A DNA stretch of 64,000 nt, taken from Deltaproteobacteria bacterium. Its GTDB lineage: Bacteria > Desulfobacterota > Binatia > Binatales > Binataceae. Positions 16,120 to 24,012 of this stretch are shown one piece after another. The notes beneath the pieces were generated by a model that saw only the letters and a list, made by a program, of their open reading frames with translations, had not been told where the DNA came from and searched no databases. Made by a program: the position numbers and the translations under genes. Location: NCBI GenBank assembly GCA_021794015.1, contig JAJYRQ010000005.1, forward strand, positions 1-64,000. Direction: 5' to 3'. Position 1 is the first letter of the stretch. Every line of letters begins with the position of its first letter.

Positions 16120-17049
16120 TTAACCGGGGCGACCAACGCCATGCATCGCCATCAGGCGCGCGAGCCCTTCTTCCAAGGTAACCTCAGGCGTCCAGCCCAG
16201 CACGCTGCGGATCGAAGCGAGGTCTGCCTGCGTGTTCCGGGCGTCGCCCGGCCTGGGCGGCCGATGTACCACCGGGCCGCCGAACAGCTCGGCCAGGCGC
16301 TTGACGCTTACGCTGCTCCCCAAGCCTACATTGAAGGCTCGCCCGTCGCCCAGATGGCTCTCCATTGCGGCCAGGTTGGCGCGCACGACGTCGTCCACGT
16401 AAATAAAGTCCCTGGTCTGCTCGCCGTCGCCGTCGATGGTCAGCGGGCGGCCCTCGCGCCGCTGGCGCAGGAAGACCGCGATCACGCTTGCGTAAGCTCC
16501 CTCGGTGGGCATGCGCGGCCCGTAGACGTTGAAGTAGCGAAGCGTCAGCGTCCGCAAGCCGTAGAGCCGGCAAAACAGCCTCACGTAATGCTCGGCGGTA
16601 AGCTTCTGGACCGCGTAGGGGCTCAGCGGATTGGGCGCCATCTCTTCGCTAACCGGCAGCCGCTCCTGGTTGCCGTAAACCGCCGAGGAGCCGGAGAAGA
16701 TGAATTTTTTGATCCCCGCATCCCGCGCGGCGGTCAGCAGATTGAGCGTGCCAATGACATTGGTCAACTCAGTCTCAACCGGTTTTTCCACCGAGAGGAT
16801 CACCCTCGGAATAGCAGCCGCATGGAAGAGATAAGCGACGCCCCGCATCGCCGCTCTGACGGCGTCCAGGTCTCGGATGTCCGCTTCCACAAGCTCGGCC
16901 TCTGCCGGGCAGTGCTCACGTTTGCCGGTGATGAAGTTATCGAGAATTCTGACCGCAAGGCCGCGCTTAAGAAGCGCCGCCACGAGGGTCGAACCGATGA
17001 ATCCCGCTCCCCCTGCGACCAGAACAGTTTTGGACCGGTCCGTCGTCAT
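16120..17049 (-). CDS. NAD-dependent sugar epimerase/dehydratase (extended SDR)
   Basis: The 309-residue protein has the Rossmann motif GGAGFIGS at residues 13-20, the catalytic serine in FSGSSAVYG near 118-126, and YAVQK with Y145 and K149. It also has the RYFNVYGPR and DFIYVDDVV blocks of UDP-glucose/UDP-GlcNAc 4-epimerases and related enzymes. It may supply a nucleotide sugar to the adjacent hopanoid or capsule-type enzymes. ATG 17049 has AAAGGGG upstream. ATG 17070, which overlaps the hpnK stop, is the alternative start. Confidence 0.9.
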   Translation of the reverse strand: MTTDRSKTVLVAGGAGFIGSTLVAALLKRGLAVRILDNFITGKREHCPAEAELVEADIRDLDAVRAAMRGVAYLFHAAAIPRVILSVEKPVETELTNVIGTLNLLTAARDAGIKKFIFSGSSAVYGNQERLPVSEEMAPNPLSPYAVQKLTAEHYVRLFCRLYGLRTLTLRYFNVYGPRMPTEGAYASVIAVFLRQRREGRPLTIDGDGEQTRDFIYVDDVVRANLAAMESHLGDGRAFNVGLGSSVSVKRLAELFGGPVVHRPPRPGDARNTQADLASIRSVLGWTPEVTLEEGLARLMAMHGVGRPG

Positions 17050-17066
17050 CGCCCGCCCCTTTCGCG

Positions 17067-18122
17067 TCATGCCTCGGGATGAGAGCCGGCCTCGCTAGCG
17101 CCCGACACGCCCGCGGCGCGGGGATGCGCCGCCGAACGCTCGGCGGCGAGCGCCGCAAAGGTTGTCAACGTCACGCCGCGGCGGACCAGCGCCTCGCTGA
17201 ACGCCGGGCTGGTCAGAATCTTAAGCTCGCTTAGCCGCTTTGGGTCGGGCGGCGCCGCGCCCGCCGGGCCTGCCGGATGGAAGTAGAACTCCGTGACCGC
17301 GCCGGCCGGCAGCCGGGCAATCACACCGCTGACGTAGCGTTCGCTTAACCGGCCGCTTTGATGAAACCCAAACAGCCAGTCGGCGCCGAAAAGCCCGCGC
17401 TCGGCCATTAGCCGGCGCGCCCTGCGGGTCAGCCAGCGGAAGAAGACGCCCTCGACCAGCTTGAGCGCCATCCGGTCGCGCGCCAGCGCCAGCGTCGTCA
17501 GCGTTGATTCGCGTAGCAGCCGGATACAGGGCACGCCGTACTCGGCGGCGAGATCGATTAGGACATCAGCCACCACCGGGAAAAGATGGATATTGTGATG
17601 GCCGTCGAGATGACTTAGGCGGCCGAGCATTTGCAGGCCCCGCTCGAGCTGCGCGCGGCATTCGTCGCCAAGCGCGCCACGCACGCGCCGGTCGAGCAGG
17701 TAGCGCAAGCCTGCGCTGACTTCATGGCGGGGAAATCGCCCGGCGCCGTCAACCATCCCGTTGAGCCGCGCGGGCGGCAGCAGGCTTCGCCCATTGCAAA
17801 GGACGACATGCAGGCCCACGTCGAGGGAAGGCAAAGCCTTTGCCGCAGCGGCGGCCTCGGCTGCCGCCGGCGCCGTCACCATGAGGCCGGCGCTGGTGAG
17901 GACGCCGCGCCGATGGGCTTCGATGATTCCCGCGTTGACCTGCGCCGAGGCTCCAAAATCGTCGCCGCTTACGATAAGGCCGGTTCGGCCTGTACCTTCC
18001 CTTCGACCGAGTTCAGGGCGGGCCTTCGACCCGCGGCGCGGCCCGTTGTTCTTGCCCGCGACTTCCGGCGCAACTGGCACTCCCACCTCACGCCGTCCTT
18101 CACTGCCATGTAAAGCTGTCAT
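17067..18122 (-). CDS. hpnK: Hopanoid-associated deacetylase HpnK (YdjC/ChbG family)
   Basis: The core shows the YdjC-type carbohydrate deacetylase pattern: LIVSGDDFGASAQVNAGI (metal-binding DD near the N-terminus), a GLHVVLCNG motif, LSHLDGHHNIHLFP with the metal-binding histidines, and TEFYFHPAG. In hopanoid producers HpnK removes the acetyl group from N-acetylglucosaminyl-bacteriohopanetetrol made by HpnI. The presence of hpnI in the same operon supports that role. From ATG 18122 there is an extra, mostly charged N-terminal stretch of about 48 residues, so a later start is possible. Confidence 0.88.
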   Translation of the reverse strand: MTALHGSEGRREVGVPVAPEVAGKNNGPRRGSKARPELGRREGTGRTGLIVSGDDFGASAQVNAGIIEAHRRGVLTSAGLMVTAPAAAEAAAAAKALPSLDVGLHVVLCNGRSLLPPARLNGMVDGAGRFPRHEVSAGLRYLLDRRVRGALGDECRAQLERGLQMLGRLSHLDGHHNIHLFPVVADVLIDLAAEYGVPCIRLLRESTLTTLALARDRMALKLVEGVFFRWLTRRARRLMAERGLFGADWLFGFHQSGRLSERYVSGVIARLPAGAVTEFYFHPAGPAGAAPPDPKRLSELKILTSPAFSEALVRRGVTLTTFAALAAERSAAHPRAAGVSGASEAGSHPEA

Positions 18123-19893
18123 AGACCGGCCTGAACGACCCGGTCAGCAGGACCAGCGTCCTTAACGAGGTCGTTCCCGGCGCATAGTTGAGGTTCTTCG
18201 CGTACTCGAAGGCCACCCGGGCGCGCCAGGTCGTAAGCGTGCCGTCTAGGCTCGGCATCGCCTGCGCCAGCCGCCAGAAGTCGAGGGCCACGCCTCCGCT
18301 GTACTCGTGCGCGAGGCCGGCAGGGTAGAACTCGAGCGGGTAGAAGTTGCGCACGCTGTAGCCGGGCGCCTGCTCGGTATAGAAGAAATCCACGTCGGCC
18401 TTGTAGCGCATCCCGAACCATCGCCCCAGTTGCAGGTCTATTCCCGATGCGTTTGGCCCCAGCGGGTATCCCATGAACATGCTGTCGTAGACAAGCGCCA
18501 TGCCGGGGCCCTCGAAAAAGGCTTCGTAGGCCGGCTCCGTTATGGCGTACTCGACGCGCAGATCGGTCAGCCCGTCCTCGGTCAGCCGCGGGATGTACAG
18601 CCCGCCCTGGTAGGAAACCCGGGCAAAGGGCAAAAAGCCAAGCAGCTTGTCTTCGGCCAGCGTCGATTGGTAGAGCTCGGCGTTGCGCAGCCACGGAAGG
18701 TAAAACTTGACGAATAAACCGGCGCGCGCATGGCTGTTCGCTCCGGCCACGTGAATTCCGGGCGGACCCAAGGTACGCGCCAGGAAGCCGAGCGTGCTGT
18801 AGTTGTTGTTGAAGGTCCCGCCAAAGTCCACCTGGTGAAAAAAGCCGAACTCGGCCACCGGCAGCGGCTTGAAGCTTATCACCTCGCCGTCGACCCAGGC
18901 CTGCGAGATGTAAGGCGCGGGCAGCGCGTTTAGCCGGCCGAAAAAAAGCTGGTAGCGGAGCGGCCCCAGGTAGCGAAAAATCCACGGCGCCAGGGTCGGA
19001 TGGATTTTCTGCAGCCGAATCCCGGTTATCGGCGGCGTGTTGTCGCTAAGCGCCAAAGGACCGAACTCGCCCACCCCCCACCAGCCCTCTTCCTGGCCGA
19101 AGGAGAGCGCCGTGTTGCCCATGTCGAGCACCACCTCGCCGTCGAGCAAGTTGAAGCGGTCCTGCCCCGGCAGTGCGCGGTTAAAAGGCCCGGCCGCGGC
19201 GCCCTCGGCGTAGCCGGTCAGAAAGCCGCCCACACCCGCCCATCCCGACAGCCGAACGATCTCGTTGCCGCCTGCGCCGGTCGGCAGGCCGTCGTTGTTG
19301 GGCAAAAGGGGCGTTCCCTCGAGCACCTGGTAGGGCTTTGCGCCACCGGCCTGCTGGGACGGCGTGAGCGCAAACGGCTCCCAGTAGCGGCGCCGACCGG
19401 TTGAGTAAAGCGGCTCGACCTCGGCCCGCTCCAGCGGATGGATCATCGTCGGCTGATTGTCTTCGGCGTTGTGCTCCAGCCAGCCGATCTCCTCCTTGAG
19501 CTGGGCGCGTAGCGCGGCGATGAGCTTTTTGGCCAGCGGGTCGTCGCGGTGAGAGTCATGCAGGTTGTTCTCGGCCTCGATCGTGAGGCGCGCCGCCTCG
19601 ACGCGCGCAATCGGTCTGATTTCGTCCATGTAGGTGTCGAGGTAGCCAAGTCCGTTGAGTTCTCCCAGCTCCGCATAGATGGAACTATCCAGCGGGATGA
19701 AGACCGCGTAGGTGGATGCGCAAGCGTCGGTCGCGTTGCCAGCCAGCCAGGCGGGCGCGACGACGCCGATTGCCGCCAGCAGCAGCAGAATCGGGCCTGC
19801 CGTAGGCGGCAGCCATCGGCGCCACCGCCCGGCAATGCGCCTTGTCCGGCCTGCGCGGAGTCGTGGGCGCGCACCTCTTGTCGCAGGATTCAT
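18100..19893 (-). CDS. Capsule-assembly Wzi-like outer-membrane beta-barrel protein
   Basis: The 597-residue product has a basic N-terminus and a hydrophobic signal segment near residues 32-50. A helical periplasmic-like stretch (IDYLDTY-type, IEAENNLHD) follows, then a long aromatic, alternating beta-barrel region containing GQEEGWWG, QLFFGRLN, HAGLFVKFYLPW-like strands, and a C-terminal barrel strand ending in SFTWQ. This is the pattern of Wzi/OprB-like capsule assembly proteins, outer-membrane lectins that anchor surface polysaccharide. It sits between hpnI and hpnK and overlaps the hpnK start by 23 bp. Its link to hopanoid genes is unexpected; it may connect polysaccharide and envelope lipid functions. 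Confidence 0.78.
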   Translation of the reverse strand: MNPATRGARPRLRAGRTRRIAGRWRRWLPPTAGPILLLLAAIGVVAPAWLAGNATDACASTYAVFIPLDSSIYAELGELNGLGYLDTYMDEIRPIARVEAARLTIEAENNLHDSHRDDPLAKKLIAALRAQLKEEIGWLEHNAEDNQPTMIHPLERAEVEPLYSTGRRRYWEPFALTPSQQAGGAKPYQVLEGTPLLPNNDGLPTGAGGNEIVRLSGWAGVGGFLTGYAEGAAAGPFNRALPGQDRFNLLDGEVVLDMGNTALSFGQEEGWWGVGEFGPLALSDNTPPITGIRLQKIHPTLAPWIFRYLGPLRYQLFFGRLNALPAPYISQAWVDGEVISFKPLPVAEFGFFHQVDFGGTFNNNYSTLGFLARTLGPPGIHVAGANSHARAGLFVKFYLPWLRNAELYQSTLAEDKLLGFLPFARVSYQGGLYIPRLTEDGLTDLRVEYAITEPAYEAFFEGPGMALVYDSMFMGYPLGPNASGIDLQLGRWFGMRYKADVDFFYTEQAPGYSVRNFYPLEFYPAGLAHEYSGGVALDFWRLAQAMPSLDGTLTTWRARVAFEYAKNLNYAPGTTSLRTLVLLTGSFRPVYDSFTWQ

Positions 19894-19929
19894 CGGCAGA
19901 CCGCTGGTTGGAAGCGCATCTCCCGCCGC

Positions 19930-21309
19930 CTACGAGTCGACCGTCACCGGCGCACCGTCGGAACGCGTTGGTCCGCCGGCTGGCCCGACCGCGAGGGCGT
20001 ATTTTCCGCCGCCGAGCAGCATAAGCCGCCGGCCGCGCCACTCCACCGTATTGCCCGTCAGGCCAACCGCCCATACCGCCGCCATAATCAGGTCTTTGAT
20101 TGGCACCAGCCAGAGGTCCTTGAGCAGCCCCGTCGGCAAGCGCAGCGCGATTCGCAGGGTAAAAGCCGCCATCGCCATGCGCAATCCGACCGCCGCGGCA
20201 AAAAGCCAGCACGCCTCAGCGCTCAAGCGCGACAGCGCCAGCAGAACCAGCGCCCAGAACGGACCGTTGACCAGAATCCGCCCCAGGCTTATCGGACGTA
20301 TCCGCCGGTCAACCCGCGCCCCGCGCACCTGCTGCGCCCAAAAGTCGGCAAAGCTCTCCTGTTCGGTAAGCGTCGTCACCGCCGCGCTGGAAAGCCTGAT
20401 TTCGTAGCCGGCCCGCGCCGCCCGGCGCGCCAGCAGGATGTCATCGCCGTAGGAATCCTTGACCGCGGCCAAGCCGCCGGCCGCCTCAAGCGCCTCGCGC
20501 TTTGCCGCGATGGTCGAGGCATAAGCGTGGCGCATCGGCTCGATGTAATACGAAAGCATCGCCATCGGCGCAAAATCGGTGTTAACAAAGAGCGCCTCCA
20601 GGCGCGCCGCAAGTCGGTCGGAAAATGGCAGCCCCCGGTAAAGACAGGTAACCATGCCCACGGATGGGTCAGCGGCAAGCTCGGCGACGATCCGGCGCAA
20701 GTAGTCGCGCTCGACCATGACGTCGGCATCGCTCATCACCAGGATGGGAGCGCCGCCGGCTGAAGCCGCCAGCCGCATCAGCTTGCCGACCTTGCGATTG
20801 GTCGCCGGCTCCTCGCCGACCACCACCTCGATCGGCACGGTAGCGGAGCGCCGATGCAGCTCCTCGACAATCCGCCGCGCCGGGTCGTCCTTATCGGTGA
20901 GTCCGAGCACCAGGCGGCGGCGGCCGTAATCGATATCGAGAAAGCTTGAGACCGCGGCGAGCTGCCCCGGGCTGAAGCCGTGCAACGGCTTGAGCAACGC
21001 AACCTCGAGCTCTTCCGCAGCCGGTGGTCGGCGCCGGGCGCGGCGGGCAAAGCCGGCTCCCGCCAGGCACTGAAGCAGATAGAGCATCGCCGACGCCAGG
21101 ATTGCGCACAGCGCCAGGCCGCGCAGAACCGACAAAAGCCGAAAGCCGGCCAGATGCAAGAAATTGCCGACCGGCGCCAGCCCGGCCATCACGCTTCCCA
21201 ACTCAACAAGCCGGCCGGCGCCTGCCAAGCCGATCTTCCCGGCCAGCGCCGTCCAGTCGCCCGGCATGCTCCATTGCGCGCCGGCAATTTGCGGCAGCAG
21301 ATGCTCCAT
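19930..21309 (-). CDS. hpnI: Hopanoid glycosyltransferase HpnI (GT21-like, ceramide glucosyltransferase family)
   Basis: The 459-residue protein has N-terminal membrane helices, then a family 2/21 glycosyltransferase domain. ALLKPLHGF marks its start, the first acidic pair is in LTDKDDP, the DxD-like motif is in MSDADVMVERD, and the catalytic region includes DSYGDDILL and QQVRGARV. Several C-terminal helices follow. HpnI adds N-acetylglucosamine to bacteriohopanetetrol, and HpnK then deacetylates it. ATG 21309 is preceded by GGGGGAG at a good distance, which supports this start. The HpnJ radical-SAM enzyme that would complete cyclitol-ether synthesis is not in the window. Confidence 0.9.
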   Translation of the reverse strand: MEHLLPQIAGAQWSMPGDWTALAGKIGLAGAGRLVELGSVMAGLAPVGNFLHLAGFRLLSVLRGLALCAILASAMLYLLQCLAGAGFARRARRRPPAAEELEVALLKPLHGFSPGQLAAVSSFLDIDYGRRRLVLGLTDKDDPARRIVEELHRRSATVPIEVVVGEEPATNRKVGKLMRLAASAGGAPILVMSDADVMVERDYLRRIVAELAADPSVGMVTCLYRGLPFSDRLAARLEALFVNTDFAPMAMLSYYIEPMRHAYASTIAAKREALEAAGGLAAVKDSYGDDILLARRAARAGYEIRLSSAAVTTLTEQESFADFWAQQVRGARVDRRIRPISLGRILVNGPFWALVLLALSRLSAEACWLFAAAVGLRMAMAAFTLRIALRLPTGLLKDLWLVPIKDLIMAAVWAVGLTGNTVEWRGRRLMLLGGGKYALAVGPAGGPTRSDGAPVTVDS

Positions 21310-21423
21310 GTGCGCTCCCCCAAGTCACCCGAGGCGAAGGACGAAACCGATTCCACACAACGCCCCGCCAGCGCTCGCCGGCCACGGCCCAAACATCCTG
21401 CGCTCAAAACGCCGGCCCTGCCA

Positions 21424-21452
21424 ATAGCTTATAGCCTGGCGGGGAAAGTCAA
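21424..21452 (-). promoter_or_regulatory. Possible sigma-70-like promoter of the hpnI operon
   Basis: On the minus strand TTGACT (21447-21452) is followed after 17 bp by AGCTAT (21424-21429), with TATAAG overlapping it. This is the most AT-rich patch of the 346-bp gap between the cupin gene stop and hpnI. Nothing else was recognised in 21310-21655. The -10 match is only fair. Confidence 0.35.
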
Positions 21453-21655
21453 TCCCGAGCTTGCCTGCGCCCGGCCGGTTGCGGGCGAGACCTCGTTTTC
21501 AAGCCCGCCAAGCGCTGCGCCGGCCGCCCTCGGCATTAGGGGCCAAGTCCGACCCTTCCGGCAGGAAGGCCCGCCTCGCGGATTGAAGGCTTTCGCCAAC
21601 CCGGCCGGTACGCCGGCAGGCCAAGGCCGACCGCAACCGCCTAACCGCACCGCTC

Positions 21656-22129
21656 TTAGGTGCGCTGGTCTCGCGTTGGCGGCCAGACCTTGCGCACTGA
21701 GGGGCGAATCTTCAGCTCGACCAGAATATTGTCGGCGCTGTCCTTGGGCGGAATCGCGCGATGGGCGATACCGCGCGGGATGAGCAGCATATCGCCCGCC
21801 CTGATTTCCACCGTGCCGAGTTCGGTCTCCCAGATCATGCCGCCGCGATGGCAGAAGATCAGTTCGTCGCAGTCGACGTTGCGATGCCAGAAGGTCATCT
21901 CCTCGCGGCTGCGCTTGGAGACGTCCACTCCGACACCTTCGGCCTCGAAGACCCTAAGCGGCGTACCCGCCGGCAGGTCCTGGTTGGTCGGTCGGACCGC
22001 CGGGTCGGTAACGCTAAGCTTATCGAGGGCGACCTGGTTCCCTTCGGCACCACCCACCTCGGTCGGCTTGACGGGACGCTTGAGCACCAGCGAACGGCCT
22101 TCCCAGGTGATCTTTTCGATGTACTCCAC
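21656..22129 (-). CDS. Cupin-domain protein, homogentisate-dioxygenase-like fold
   Basis: The 157-residue protein has a cupin core containing FWHRNVDCDELIFCHRG, then ETELGTVEIRAGDMLLIPRGIAHR. These are the two conserved cupin motifs with histidine and glutamate ligands for a metal (residues about 83-95 and 110-128), closest in style to the C-terminal half of homogentisate 1,2-dioxygenase and related cupins. GTG 22129 has a GGAGAC ribosome site. It ends 43 bp downstream of the amidohydrolase in the same direction, so the two form a likely operon. Whether it is an oxygenase, isomerase or binding protein is unknown. Confidence 0.78.
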   Translation of the reverse strand: MEYIEKITWEGRSLVLKRPVKPTEVGGAEGNQVALDKLSVTDPAVRPTNQDLPAGTPLRVFEAEGVGVDVSKRSREEMTFWHRNVDCDELIFCHRGGMIWETELGTVEIRAGDMLLIPRGIAHRAIPPKDSADNILVELKIRPSVRKVWPPTRDQRT

Positions 22130-22172
22130 GCTTGTCTCCGTTATGCTTGGTTCCTTCGCCGCGCGCTGCCCT

Positions 22173-23564
22173 TCATTCGACCGGCCAGCGCGGTCTGATT
22201 TTGTCGGCCAGGCCGGTCTTGGCGAGGATCACGGATGACCGCCGGCGCGCCGCCTCGATTACCTCGGCCTCATCGAAGGTCAGCACCCGCCCGCCTTCGA
22301 CCAGGACGCGGCCGTCGACTATCACCGTATCGACGCTCTTGCCGGTTGCGCTGTAAACGAGATTGGCGACCGGGTTGTAGAGCGGCTGCCATTCGGCGCG
22401 CCGAGTATCAAACAGCACCAGGTCGGCACGCTTGCCCACCTCGAGGGAACCGATCCGGTCCTCCTGCAGCGCGCAGCGGGCGCCGTTTACGGTGGCCATC
22501 TCGATAACGCGTTCGGGCGGGGCGACCCGGGCATTCTCGCGCACTTCCTTGTAGGCGCATGCGAAGAGAAACATCTCCTGCGGCAAATCGACGATTCCCG
22601 ACGAGGCGTGGTCCGATCCGATGCCGACCGCGACCCCCTCTTCAAGCAGCTCGGGCAGACGGCCATGGACGATATTGCCGTAGGCGTTGTGCAGGCTGGA
22701 GCTCGGCGCGGCGACCACCTTCACGTCGCGCTCGCGCACAAGCTCAAGCTCCCGGGTGCTCGCCCAGCCGGCATGAACCAGCAGCATGGCAGGACCGAGC
22801 ACGCCCAGCCGCTCAAGCCGTTCGATCTCGGTAACGCCGTGCTGGGCCTGGGACGACTCCATCGTCGAGCGCGCGAAACAGGCATGAGTCTGAAGGCCGA
22901 CGCCGTGACGGCCTGCCAGCTCGCTAAGCTTGGTTACCAGCCGGTCGCTGGCGTTGTTAAGCCCGCGAAACTGGAACCAGGCGCGCACCCGGCCGTCGTA
23001 GGCACGGTCGAGCCGACTAACCGTCTCTTCGGCCCGCAAGAGCGCCTGCTCGGTGGTCTCGATGAACGCCGCCGGCAGCGCGCCCATCGCCGATTTCGTA
23101 ACGTCGAAGGTTGAGCGCGCCACCACGCAGCGCATCCCGGCCTCCCCGGCGGCGCGCGCCGTCAGATGCGGCTGGTAATTGCCGGCATCGATAAAGGTCG
23201 TAACCCCGCATTTGAGCAGCTCAAGCAGGCAGAGCCGGATGCTGACCCAGGCGTCCTCCTCGTCCAACGCGCCTTCGTAAGGATACATCCGCTCGAAAAG
23301 GAAGGCGCGGCTGTCGACCTCGTCGGCAAGCCCCCGGCTCATCTGGAATGTCGTGTGGATATGGCTGTCGATAAGGCCCGGCGTAACCACCTTGCCGCGC
23401 GCCGAGATGACCCGCGCGGCGCCGCCGCGCGCCCGCAGATCGGCGGTCTTGCCGAGCGCGGCGATACGGCCGGCCTCGACGTCGATTGCGCCGTCGCTGA
23501 GGATTCGCCGCCGCTTATCCAGCGTTAAGAGCCAGTCGGCCTCTTCGATCCGCAACTCGATCAT
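22173..23564 (-). CDS. Amidohydrolase (TrzA/AtzA/SsnA-type cytosine-deaminase-like family)
   Basis: The protein is about 463 residues from ATG 23564 and carries the full set of metal and catalytic motifs of subtype III amidohydrolases: TPGLIDSHIHT (H-x-H), LQTHACF, LLVHAGW, and GIGSDHAS with the catalytic aspartate. It also has the usual N- and C-terminal beta-sandwich pieces (ending GSLEVGKRADLVLFD). Relatives deaminate or dechlorinate triazines, guanine, S-adenosylhomocysteine or similar heterocycles. The open frame extends to 23768, but those residues are arginine-rich and non-homologous. The gene is divergent from the molybdopterin enzyme and may be co-regulated with it. Confidence 0.9.
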   Translation of the reverse strand: MIELRIEEADWLLTLDKRRRILSDGAIDVEAGRIAALGKTADLRARGGAARVISARGKVVTPGLIDSHIHTTFQMSRGLADEVDSRAFLFERMYPYEGALDEEDAWVSIRLCLLELLKCGVTTFIDAGNYQPHLTARAAGEAGMRCVVARSTFDVTKSAMGALPAAFIETTEQALLRAEETVSRLDRAYDGRVRAWFQFRGLNNASDRLVTKLSELAGRHGVGLQTHACFARSTMESSQAQHGVTEIERLERLGVLGPAMLLVHAGWASTRELELVRERDVKVVAAPSSSLHNAYGNIVHGRLPELLEEGVAVGIGSDHASSGIVDLPQEMFLFACAYKEVRENARVAPPERVIEMATVNGARCALQEDRIGSLEVGKRADLVLFDTRRAEWQPLYNPVANLVYSATGKSVDTVIVDGRVLVEGGRVLTFDEAEVIEAARRRSSVILAKTGLADKIRPRWPVE

Positions 23565-23859
23565 TATCCCGATATCCGCGATGACGCCCGCCGCCCGCGC
23601 AGCGCCGACCGCCGGGCAGTCGCCGGCCCGCGCCAGGCGCCCGGCACTCGCCAGCCGAGGCTTTGCGCGGCTCGGCCTATCCGTAACCGGCCTCTCAGCC
23701 GTCGCAACTTCAGTTTGCTGTATAGCCCCGGCTCTTAGGCTTGGCAAGGCGGCGCCGCGCGCCAACACCTCGACTCATCCCTGGTGGATTCACCTGAACG
23801 TGGCCGACACCTTCGCCTGGAGCGGCGGCTTCCCTTGCCGCGAAGTGCCCCCAGGGAGC

Positions 23860-23889
23860 TTGACAGGTAGGAAGATTTGTATCCATAAT
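23860..23889 (+). promoter_or_regulatory. Sigma-70 promoter of the molybdopterin-MHS-gntR operon
   Basis: TTGACA (23860-23865) and CATAAT (23884-23889) are 18 bp apart. This is one of the best promoter matches in the window and lies in an otherwise GC-rich, gene-free gap (23565-24012). It sits about 125 bp upstream of the molybdopterin oxidoreductase ATG. An operator-like inverted repeat overlaps the -10 element. Confidence 0.7.
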
Positions 23890-23908
23890 GGACCCGAGTT
23901 GGATACAA
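23877..23908. promoter_or_regulatory. GntR (FCD)-type operator candidate
   Basis: TTGTATCCA (23877-23885) and TGGATACAA (23900-23908) are perfect 9-bp inverted arms with a 14-bp spacer. A smaller palindrome TCCATAATGGA (23882-23892) lies inside. Half-sites with TTGTAT/ATACAA are typical of FCD-type GntR repressors, and such a regulator is the last gene of the downstream operon. The site overlaps the -10 hexamer, which is consistent with repression. Confidence 0.65.
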
Positions 23909-24012
23909 GACACTCGGACCCTCTTGGAAAGCCGCTGCTGCGACCGGCAACCACAGTGCCTCGGGCCGGGGAGGCTCGCGCCGGTCGGAGGCGAGCAACG
24001 GAGGCAGAAACA

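Noticed and set aside
23353-24012. 220-codon N-terminal extension of the molybdopterin oxidoreductase frame
   Set aside because: It overlaps the amidohydrolase gene, the promoter and the operator. The family start and a GGAGG ribosome site lie at 24013.
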